Source: Chloroflexota bacterium (GTDB lineage Bacteria; Chloroflexota; Anaerolineae; Thermoflexales; Thermoflexaceae). Taken from it: a stretch of 6,600 bases of DNA. The stretch spans positions 1 to 6,600 of the forward strand of contig JAUQQB010000161.1 in the NCBI GenBank assembly GCA_030550075.1. The letters are read 5' to 3'. The notes under the pieces are model-generated. The model was given only the letters and a program-made list of their open reading frames with translations, did no database searches and had not been told where the DNA came from. The translations under genes and the position numbers were made by a program. Shown one piece after another: positions 1 to 5,073 of the stretch (its first letter is position 1; the number at the start of each line of letters is the position of its first letter).

Positions 1-27
1 TCCCGACGGCCCTTTGGGCCGTCGGGA
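1..27 (-). terminator. Perfect GC-rich hairpin closing the sugar-transporter operon
   Basis: Bases 1-12 and 16-27 are perfect reverse complements (TCCCGACGGCCC / GGGCCGTCGGGA) around a 3-base loop. The hairpin lies about 95 bases past the stop of the second permease gene. For a minus-strand transcript the diagnostic T-tract would fall before base 1 and cannot be seen. The call as an intrinsic terminator therefore rests on stem quality and position only. It could also be bidirectional and serve a gene to the left. Confidence 0.6.
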
Positions 28-122
28 GGGGGGATCAAGAGGGGTGGGGCCCTTCCGCCGCTTCGCGGGAGCTCCGAACGGAATGTGGCCCGGCTGAATA
101 GTTACCTCCTGCGAAAATCTGG

Positions 123-947
123 CTATCCCCGTAGCGCTCCTGCCAGCAGACCGCGAACGAAATAATTCCCCAGGAGCAGAAAGACGAACAGAGGAACAAC
201 GGCGGTGATGAGGGCGGCGGCCATCTGGAGGTTATATAGAGCCACATAGCTTCCCTTGATCTCAGCCAACTTGATCTGGATCGTGGTAGTGCGGGGGGTA
301 GCCAGAGTGAGGGCCAATAGAAATTCATTCCATACCTGGGTGAATACGATGATCGCTGTGGAAGCATAGGCAGGGGTCGAGAGAGGTGTCACAATGCGGG
401 CGAAGATCTGGAGTCGGGAGGCCCCATCGATCGCAGCTGCCTCTTCTAATTCGTGAGGGATGGATAGAAAAAATGTCCCCATAAGCACGGAAGCTAGTGG
501 AAGGTTCAGCACCAAGTAACTCAGGATCAGCCCTGCATGGGTCAGTGCCAGGCCTGTCCGCGCCATCACCTGAACCAGAGGAATCAGAATTACCTGATAA
601 GGCAGATAGAGAGCGATGCCGATGAGAATGAACAAAGCTCTGGCCAGCAGCGAGCGGGATCGACTGAGGTAATAGCCACCCATGCTGCCGAAGAGCAGGG
701 CTAAGGCAGTGACAGCTCCGGCGATCAACATGGAGTTCAGCATCGCGGGTCGAATCAGTCGCCAGCTTGTAACGAAGTTCTCTATCTGGATGTTAGCGCC
801 AGGGAGGAGATACGTGCGCTGGGTGATCTCTGCCGGTGTTTTCAGTGCGGTCATCAACATTACATAAATGGGAAGAAGATATGCGAAGGACAGGAGGGCA
901 ATAATGGCGAGAACCAGCAACTGGAATCCTGCATCGCGCCGCTTCAT
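123..947 (-). CDS. Sugar ABC transporter permease, MalG/GtsC-like (CUT1, second permease)
   Basis: Inner-membrane subunit of a binding-protein-dependent sugar importer; it pairs with the upstream permease to form the channel and docks an ATPase. The 274-aa product has the usual MalG length. It has an N-terminal membrane segment (about 9-32), further hydrophobic segments near 70-93, 103-127, 138-161, 194-215 and 240-262, and the ATPase-coupling EAA loop at 169-188 (E169-A-A ... D174-G175 ... P188). The end, YFVRGLLAGALRG, is typical of glucose/mannose-type permeases. I chose the ATG at 945-947: it overlaps the upstream stop as ATGA, and GAGGTGG lies 5 bases before it. The longer GTG start at 954-956 falls inside that ribosome-binding site and is unlikely. 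Translation is probably coupled to the first permease. Family assignment is firm; the substrate is inferred. Confidence 0.93.
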   Translation of the reverse strand: MKRRDAGFQLLVLAIIALLSFAYLLPIYVMLMTALKTPAEITQRTYLLPGANIQIENFVTSWRLIRPAMLNSMLIAGAVTALALLFGSMGGYYLSRSRSLLARALFILIGIALYLPYQVILIPLVQVMARTGLALTHAGLILSYLVLNLPLASVLMGTFFLSIPHELEEAAAIDGASRLQIFARIVTPLSTPAYASTAIIVFTQVWNEFLLALTLATPRTTTIQIKLAEIKGSYVALYNLQMAAALITAVVPLFVFLLLGNYFVRGLLAGALRG

Positions 948-1855
948 CCGAACCACCTCTGGAAGGCGTAAAGCGTGTAGGGAATGATCAGCATCAGCGC
1001 AATGAGGAAAATCACTACCCCAAGTCCGGCGCCCAGGGCCACCAGATGCTGCTGGAAAGTGGCAATGAACATGAACAAAGCCAGCACATCCGTCGAATAG
1101 CCGGGACCGCCGAAGGTCACTACATATACAATATCAAAGACTTTAAGGGCAGAGATCAAAAGCAGCGAGACCAAGATCAGTAAACCAGGGCGGATGTTCG
1201 GGAGGATGATATCGATGAGGATACGCAGCCGGGAAGCCCCATCCACCGTCGCAGCCTCGATCATCTCCTCCAGCTCTGTTGTCCGGAGAGCCGATTGGAC
1301 GATGATCACCCCAAAGCCTAGGTATTGCCAGATGAAGATCAGGATCAGCCAGAGGGTAGCTGTGTTTGGGTCGTTCGTGTAGCGGCCCACCAGTTTCTCC
1401 AGTCCAATGGCTCGCAGCAGGGTATTCAGGACGCCACGATCAGGCTGGTAGAACCAGGACCAGATGGTGCCAGTGACCACGAATGACATCGACATTGGAT
1501 ACAGGATGAGAGTTCTCAGGTAGACCTCCGCTCTCCGTTCTGCTCCGATCTCCAGCAAATAGGCCAATCCGATCGCCAAAATCACTGTGGGAATTACCCC
1601 GAAGATCAACCACTGGAAGTTGTTGCGCACATCCACCCAGAACCGATTCATGTTGATCATCAATTGATACCATTTCAGACCAGCGAATGTGTAATTGGGG
1701 GCCGTGCCTGACCAATTGGATACTGAAATGTATATCGTCCATCCCAGCATTCCATAGAGAATGATCAGAAAGATCAGAAGGGGAAGGACAAACAGCATTG
1801 TTTCCAGAAAGCGAATAAGAACGATCTGTCGACGAACGAATATGCGGGCCTGCAT
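944..1855 (-). CDS. Sugar ABC transporter permease, MalF/GtsB-like (CUT1, first permease)
   Basis: Membrane channel subunit of the same importer. The 303-aa product starts with a basic cytoplasmic stretch (1-15). A first membrane segment (about 18-42) and a short periplasmic loop with NWSG follow, then more segments near 82-103, 113-135, 167-188, 224-247 and 272-296. The EAA loop is at 200-219 (E200-A-A ... D205-G206 ... P219). The stretch LYPMSMSFVVTG (118-129) is characteristic of the glucose/mannose-type first permeases. The frame is open to an ATG at 2029, but that extension would translate the intergenic hairpins into a sequence without family character. The ATG at 1853-1855 has AAAGGA 6 bases upstream and gives a normal N-terminus. 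Its stop (944-946) overlaps the next start. Small, membrane-rich and intact. Confidence 0.93.
   Translation of the reverse strand: MQARIFVRRQIVLIRFLETMLFVLPLLIFLIILYGMLGWTIYISVSNWSGTAPNYTFAGLKWYQLMINMNRFWVDVRNNFQWLIFGVIPTVILAIGLAYLLEIGAERRAEVYLRTLILYPMSMSFVVTGTIWSWFYQPDRGVLNTLLRAIGLEKLVGRYTNDPNTATLWLILIFIWQYLGFGVIIVQSALRTTELEEMIEAATVDGASRLRILIDIILPNIRPGLLILVSLLLISALKVFDIVYVVTFGGPGYSTDVLALFMFIATFQQHLVALGAGLGVVIFLIALMLIIPYTLYAFQRWFG
953..959 (-). promoter_or_regulatory. Ribosome-binding site that decides the second permease start
   Basis: The minus strand reads GAGGTGG, then 5 bases, then ATG at 945-947. The site lies within the last codons of the first permease gene. It overlaps the competing GTG start (954-956) and so argues against that start. 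Confidence 0.7.
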
Positions 1856-1861
1856 GGAAAT

Positions 1862-1867
1862 TCCTTT
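1862..1867 (-). promoter_or_regulatory. Ribosome-binding site that decides the first permease start
   Basis: AAAGGA on the minus strand, 6 bases before the ATG at 1853-1855. The alternative ATGs at 1894 and 2029 have no comparable site. Confidence 0.65.
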
Positions 1868-1911
1868 CCGTATTTGGTGGGCATTGGTATTCATCTGGGG
1901 ACAGGTCAGTC

Positions 1912-1954
1912 GCACAATGGGGCGGCATGTTGAAGGCATGCCGCCCCATTGTGC
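1912..1954 (-). repeat. Perfect 18-bp inverted repeat upstream of the first permease
   Basis: The arms GCACAATGGGGCGGCATG (1912-1929) and its exact complement (1937-1954) enclose a 7-base loop. In the operon's own orientation no T-tract follows the stem; five T's precede it instead. It is therefore not a standard intrinsic terminator for this transcript. It sits 57 bases upstream of the permease start. Plausible roles are an RNA-processing or stability element that sets permease levels below binding-protein levels, or a copy of a dispersed palindromic repeat. The structure is seen; the function is inferred. Confidence 0.75.
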
Positions 1955-2040
1955 AAAAACCAGAGATGGTTGAGGAAAAACAATGGAAAGGAACCCCTTG
2001 CTATAACCTCTATCACTTTGAAATTTCAAAGCCAGTGCTC

Positions 2041-2082
2041 AGAGGGTCGGCCGGGAAAGGCCAAGGATCCGGCCGACCCTCT
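2041..2082 (-). repeat. Perfect 14-bp GC-rich hairpin just after the binding-protein gene
   Basis: AGAGGGTCGGCCGG (2041-2054) pairs exactly with 2069-2082 around a 14-base loop. It begins 14 bases past the stop of the binding-protein gene. Read in the operon direction it lacks a following T-tract; read on the plus strand it is followed by TTTT (2082-2085). In sugar importers a hairpin between the binding-protein and permease genes commonly protects the 3' end of the binding-protein mRNA, giving far more binding protein than permease. That role is likely here but not shown. Confidence 0.7.
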
Positions 2083-2096
2083 TTTAAGAAACAAGC

Positions 2097-3467
2097 CTAC
2101 GGCCATTGATACCAGGCTGCCTCTTGCTTAACGTTATAGGTCTTGAACAGATCACCTGCGGATTGGATGGTCTGATCCACATTGGGCTGAGCTGTGAATG
2201 CTGCCATCACATCCCAGTATGCTTGAGTGAAGGAGAAAGGAGCGATGCTTCCATGCTGGTCCAGGATCAGCTTGCCTGGATTGTTCCGGACGTAGGTTTG
2301 TAGCTCTTGCCGGATCGGATCGGGGAAGTTCGACGGCTCGATGTCCAGGCGAGCGAAAAGTCCGCCCTGCGTCACATCCGTCGGGATCTGGAGATCAGGC
2401 GAGGCGACCACACGGAGCCAATTCATGGTCGTTTGCGGGTGAGGAGCTCCCTTGGTCAGGCCATAGGTGTCCGGGTGGAATAGCAGGATCCGCTCTGGCT
2501 TCTGAGGGAAGGTCACTGCGCCGAAGTCCGTCCCCGGTGTCCAGCCCCGGCTCTTGAAATAGCCGATGGCCCATGTCCCCATTAGCACCATCGCTGCATC
2601 CCCTGACACCAGCAGCCCACACGATTCATCCCAGGTCAGCCCAGCGTGGTTCGGATAGATGTAAGGGATTAGGGCCTGCAGTCGCTCAAGGGCAGTGCGG
2701 AAGGTTGGATCGTTTGTGACATCTACCTCACCCTTATAGAGCTTGACGTAATATTCTGGACCCCCAACCTCTAATAACAGGCTATCGAACATGAAGGCAG
2801 CCTCCCATTTTTCCTTCGTGCCCAGCGCGATCGGAGACATATTCGGCCGGGCCTGTTTGATTGCCTTCGCCACCGCAACCAGCTCGTCGAAAGTTGTAGG
2901 TGGCTGCAGCTTGAGTTCATCGAAGAGTTTCTTGTTGTAGTAGAGGATGTTCTGAATATGCATGTTCAGCGGAACCGAATAATAGTGCCCATTAATGTTC
3001 ACCGCCTTGGCCAGAGGTCCCGGGATCACATCCGCATATTTCAGCTCCGCCCATAGGTCGTCCAGGGGAATCAGGTAGCCGCCATCCACGTAGGACTTCA
3101 GCTCCGCCCCACCCAGGGTTTGGAAGGTGTCTGGGGGCAGGCCAGCAGAGAGACGAGCCTGAAGGACCACGCGATGGCTGACGCCACCGCCGCCAGGAAC
3201 TGGGTTCTCCACAATTTCCGCGTCAGGATACTTGTCCTTAAAGGCTTTCAGCATCGCATCCGCGGCTTCCCGCTCGCCTCCCGCAGTCCACCAGTGGAAA
3301 ATCTCCAGCTTCTTTTCCTCCGGTTTAGGGGTGGCGGTGACGACGACTTGCTGGGTCACGACAACGGTTCGGACAATCTCTTGGGGCGTTGGGGTCGCAG
3401 CAGGAGCACAGGCCGAAAGGAGAAGGACAAACACCAGCGCGAGACCGAAAATCTTGCGGGCGGACAT
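2097..3467 (-). CDS. Extracellular sugar-binding lipoprotein of the ABC importer (solute-binding family 1)
   Basis: Captures the sugar outside the membrane and delivers it to the permeases encoded downstream. The 456-aa product has a lipoprotein signal peptide (basic MSARK, hydrophobic 6-17, lipobox LSAC with lipidated Cys20). A Thr/Pro/Val-rich linker (21-53) of the kind common in Chloroflexota lipoproteins follows, then the binding domain starting LEIFHWW (54-60). Recognisable blocks are PGGGGVSHRVVLQARLSAG, PPDTFQTLGGAEL (111-123), YSVPLNMH, GTWAIGYFKSRGWTPGTDFG, FARLDIEPSNF and QHGSIAPFSF. Their order and spacing resemble the Thermus-type glucose/mannose-binding protein, but the position after FQ that I recall as histidine there is Leu here, so the sugar may differ. 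Start: GGAGGTGG lies 3 bases before the ATG. First gene of the operon, with a strong promoter upstream. The length is normal for a CUT1 binding protein. Confidence 0.93.
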   Translation of the reverse strand: MSARKIFGLALVFVLLLSACAPAATPTPQEIVRTVVVTQQVVVTATPKPEEKKLEIFHWWTAGGEREAADAMLKAFKDKYPDAEIVENPVPGGGGVSHRVVLQARLSAGLPPDTFQTLGGAELKSYVDGGYLIPLDDLWAELKYADVIPGPLAKAVNINGHYYSVPLNMHIQNILYYNKKLFDELKLQPPTTFDELVAVAKAIKQARPNMSPIALGTKEKWEAAFMFDSLLLEVGGPEYYVKLYKGEVDVTNDPTFRTALERLQALIPYIYPNHAGLTWDESCGLLVSGDAAMVLMGTWAIGYFKSRGWTPGTDFGAVTFPQKPERILLFHPDTYGLTKGAPHPQTTMNWLRVVASPDLQIPTDVTQGGLFARLDIEPSNFPDPIRQELQTYVRNNPGKLILDQHGSIAPFSFTQAYWDVMAAFTAQPNVDQTIQSAGDLFKTYNVKQEAAWYQWP

Positions 3468-3494
3468 GTTCCACCTCCATTTGAGTGGAATGAA

Positions 3495-3509
3495 AATTGT
3501 CTGGCAATT
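3495..3509. promoter_or_regulatory. Small inverted repeat in the leader of the binding-protein gene
   Basis: AATTG and CAATT flank a 5-base spacer, between the predicted transcription start and the ribosome-binding site of the transporter operon. The position suits a repressor operator, but the arms are short and it may be chance. Confidence 0.25.
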
Positions 3510-3559
3510 CTGGGGAAAAACCGAAGAATTTGTTACAAGCTCAAGTGAGTAGCAAATAA

Positions 3560-3588
3560 ATTGTAGTGATTTTTTATTAAACCGTCAA
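3560..3588 (-). promoter_or_regulatory. Sigma-70-type promoter of the sugar-transporter operon
   Basis: On the minus strand TTGACG (3583-3588) and TACAAT (3560-3565) are separated by exactly 17 bases, with an A/T-rich spacer. Each box differs from consensus at one position. Transcription would start near base 3553 and leave a leader of roughly 85 bases before the ATG at 3467. No promoter of similar quality was seen on the plus strand for the divergent gene pair. Confidence 0.75.
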
Positions 3589-3592
3589 TCGA

Positions 3593-3614
3593 GTTGCAAC
3601 TGGGGTATGCCCCA
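3593..3614. promoter_or_regulatory. Palindromes just upstream of the transporter -35 box
   Basis: A perfect 8-bp palindrome GTTGCAAC (3593-3600) is followed directly by TGGGG-TATG-CCCCA (3601-3614). Both lie 5-26 bases upstream of the -35 hexamer, where an activator or a sugar-responsive regulator could bind. No regulator gene is in the window, and no family is assigned. Confidence 0.3.
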
Positions 3615-3923
3615 ACTTTGTAGAGAGAAGTCGGGCAGTTTGATGGATTCGCTTCTCGGCCCAATTCCACGCCTCATCCGGAACTCTGAGCTGTGTCATC
3701 GTAAAATTGAAGGGGGGGTGGTCCCCTTGTCCCTCAGGAAACCCGGGCCGTCTCTCCGAGGAGGAGTAGGGAAGGCATCGCGCGCTGTGGGGAATCCCTT
3801 TTCCCTGCGTGGCAAAGCCGCACGGGGAAATGGAATATCCGTTTGGGGCGGGGGGCAAGCTGTTGAAGGCGGCCCGCTCCCTGCCAAAATTTCGCAAGAA
3901 ATAAAGTTATCACCAAAAATTTA
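3615..3923. other. Divergent intergenic region without a supported gene
   Basis: About 310 bases between the transporter promoter zone and the nucleotidyltransferase pair. It holds a run of seven G's (3712-3718) inside a short AAGGGG/CCCCTT hairpin (3710-3728), and the hairpin at 3800-3830. Open frames on both strands lack ribosome-binding sites and familiar motifs. Only the 3' end of one minus-strand frame (3577-3699) looks protein-like. It may be decayed sequence left by an earlier insertion or deletion. Confidence 0.5.
3800..3830 (+). repeat. Imperfect hairpin upstream of the small partner gene
   Basis: Bases 3800-3813 pair with 3817-3830 around an AAA loop: 11 Watson-Crick pairs, two T·G pairs and one C·A mismatch. 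The wobbles work only in plus-strand RNA. No T-tract follows on either strand. It lies 113 bases before the small partner gene; its role is unknown. Confidence 0.45.
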
Positions 3924-3931
3924 AGCATGCT
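3924..3931. promoter_or_regulatory. AGCATGCT palindrome abutting the ribosome-binding site of the gene pair
   Basis: A perfect 8-bp palindrome directly before the AGGAG (3932-3936) of the small gene. Antitoxin-led operons are often autoregulated through such sites, but 8 bp is short and this is only a candidate operator. Confidence 0.25.
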
Positions 3932-3942
3932 AGGAGATAATG

Positions 3943-4179
3943 ATGAAGACCCGTATTCATCCCCCTCGCCATATCGTCTGGAGCACCGACATGGTGGATC
4001 TATCGGATCCCTTCCAGCGTTGGTGGTATATCCGCCAGGTCCTGTTGTATGGTCGGGCTGAAGACATCCGCACTCTAAACCTGGATGAGGTGGAGGCCTT
4101 GCTGGACGACCTCGGACTTCCTTCGCACCTTCATTCTCTCTGGAAGATGTTCCTGGAACACCGTCATGCTAAAAGGTAA
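3943..4179 (+). CDS. Small DUF6922-like protein, putative antitoxin partner of the nucleotidyltransferase
   Basis: A 78-aa soluble protein with no signal or membrane segment. The pattern IVWSTD (11-16), then LSDPFQRWWYIRQVLLYGRAEDIRTL (20-45), EVEALL and LWKMFLEHR (67-74), recalls the short helical DUF6922-type proteins (W..D...L......I..VL..G..ED) often found before AbiEii-family nucleotidyltransferases. I assign this by pattern, not by search. Of two adjacent ATGs (3940, 3943) the second is better placed, 6 bases after AGGAG. Its last 14 bases overlap the start of the toxin-like gene, so the two are probably translationally coupled and made in fixed ratio, with the small protein first. It does not look like the AbiEi winged-helix antitoxin, which is about three times longer. 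Neutralising activity is inferred from context only. Confidence 0.75.
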   Translation: MKTRIHPPRHIVWSTDMVDLSDPFQRWWYIRQVLLYGRAEDIRTLNLDEVEALLDDLGLPSHLHSLWKMFLEHRHAKR

Positions 4180-4852
4180 GGGCTTGCTTCAACCCCTGCA
4201 AAAACGATTCCTGGCTCTCTGGTCCACCCTGCCGGATCAAGATCAGTTTTATTTAACGGGTGGGACAGCGCTGGCCGAATTCTACATTGGACATCGAATT
4301 TCGTTTGATCTGGATTGCTTCACGGCGCATGAGCCTCTGATCGTGCTCACCTCCCGGCGGGTGGAGCTCGCTGCCGCTGCGGAGGGGTTGCAGGTTTCCG
4401 TGGTGCGCCGCTTTGCCGCGTTCGTGGAACTCCTCATCGCCGATGGGGAAGAAGCATTGCGTGTGGAGCTGGCTCTGGATTCACCGTATCGGCTGGCGCC
4501 GGCCGTTCTTTCGGAATACGGCGTCTGGGTGAATGATTGGCTGGATTTGGCAGTGGACAAACTGCTGGCCTATTATGGCCGGGCGGAGCCTCGGGACGCC
4601 GTGGATCTGTATTTCATTTTTCAGCGTGAACCGGTGAAGAGGCTGCTGGAGCTGGCCGCTCAAAAGGATCCGGGCTTTGACCTCTACTGGTTTGCCGTCG
4701 CGTTAAACCGGGCCGCTAACTTTCCAGACCAGGCGGGTGCATGGCCTGTGAAAATGCTCCTCCCTTTTGATCCGGCAGAATTGAAACGCTCTTTTCAAAG
4801 GCTGGCCCTGGATTTGATGAATCAAGTTACTCAATCCCCAGAGGAGCCTTAA
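4166..4852 (+). CDS. AbiEii/AbiGii-family nucleotidyltransferase (toxin-like)
   Basis: A 228-aa minimal nucleotidyltransferase of the DNA polymerase beta fold. The nucleotide-binding loop is GGTAL (32-36) in FYLTGGTALAEFY. The metal-binding pair is DLD (48-50) in GHRISFDLDCFT. A further acidic strand is VELALD (100-105). The family's C-terminal motifs are present as DK (131-132) and GRAEPRDAVDLYF (138-150). All the catalytic residues I would expect are there, so it should be active. Characterised relatives transfer nucleotides, for example to tRNA 3' ends, and block growth, acting in toxin-antitoxin or phage-defence pairs. The start at 4166 overlaps the small gene by 14 bases and has only a weak GGAA upstream, consistent with coupling. 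A longer frame from 4085 would add 27 residues of out-of-frame shadow of the small gene. The target is unknown. Confidence 0.88.
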   Translation: MLKGKGLLQPLQKRFLALWSTLPDQDQFYLTGGTALAEFYIGHRISFDLDCFTAHEPLIVLTSRRVELAAAAEGLQVSVVRRFAAFVELLIADGEEALRVELALDSPYRLAPAVLSEYGVWVNDWLDLAVDKLLAYYGRAEPRDAVDLYFIFQREPVKRLLELAAQKDPGFDLYWFAVALNRAANFPDQAGAWPVKMLLPFDPAELKRSFQRLALDLMNQVTQSPEEP

Positions 4853-4893
4853 TAGCAAGCCCTTGTCCATGAACAGACTATTCTTTGAAAGGA

Positions 4894-4942
4894 AATATTG
4901 TCTTTGTGGCGGCGGCGAAGCCGTCGTCACAAAGACAATATT
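4894..4942 (+). repeat. Long hairpin after the nucleotidyltransferase gene, GAA triloop
   Basis: Fifteen perfect pairs (4894-4908 with 4928-4942) continue into eight more (4909-4916 with 4920-4927) that include two G·T pairs, closed by a GAA loop. The G·T pairs become C·A mismatches in minus-strand RNA, so the structure favours the plus-strand transcript, whose coding part ends 41 bases upstream. No T-tract follows (CTAAAAATC). It may be a U-less terminator, a 3'-end protector or a palindromic repeat. The tip contains GCGAAGC, a known very stable mini-hairpin in single-stranded DNA. Confidence 0.7.
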
Positions 4943-5004
4943 CTAAAAATCTTGCATAGGCTTTCGTTGCTGACTCAAACAAACACAATTGTATTAGACC
5001 AATG

Positions 5005-5046
5005 GCCTGGGGTTATGGGCCGCCTCGGCAGCCCACAACCCCAGGC
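5005..5046 (-). terminator. Hairpin after the alpha-2-macroglobulin gene, probable terminator
   Basis: GCCTGGGGTT (5005-5014) pairs with 5037-5046; after one mismatch five more pairs follow (5016-5020 with 5031-5035) around a 10-base loop. It lies 27 bases past the stop of the minus-strand gene, where a terminator is expected. The sequence after the stem in that direction is T-containing but has no clean T-tract. Confidence 0.5.
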
Positions 5047-5073
5047 AGATAACGTCTGGTGTCTTCGCGAACG

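Noticed and set aside
1856..2029. N-terminal extension of the first permease to an ATG at 2029
   Set aside because: It translates straight through the 18-bp palindrome, lacks a ribosome-binding site and adds 58 residues unlike the family; the ATG at 1855 has AAAGGA well placed.
3863..3891. TTGAAG ... AAAATT as a promoter for the toxin-like pair
   Set aside because: The -10 match is only three of six positions; no convincing plus-strand promoter could be chosen.
3700..3897. N-terminal two-thirds of the minus-strand frame 3577-3897, as a gene
   Set aside because: Composition is Pro/Ser/Arg-rich from the GC-rich hairpin region and no start site is supported; only the last 40 residues look protein-like.
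3607..3924. Plus-strand 105-codon open frame
   Set aside because: No ribosome-binding site, low-complexity Gly/Pro/Arg content and no recognisable motif; it covers the hairpins of the intergenic region.
4085..4165. Upstream ATG at 4085 as the nucleotidyltransferase start
   Set aside because: The extra 27 residues are an out-of-frame reading of the small gene, and family members begin close to the position encoded at 4166.
3800..4942. Hairpins on either side of the toxin-like pair as ends of a mobile cassette
   Set aside because: The two hairpins share no sequence similarity, and no target-site duplication or transposase/integrase gene was seen.
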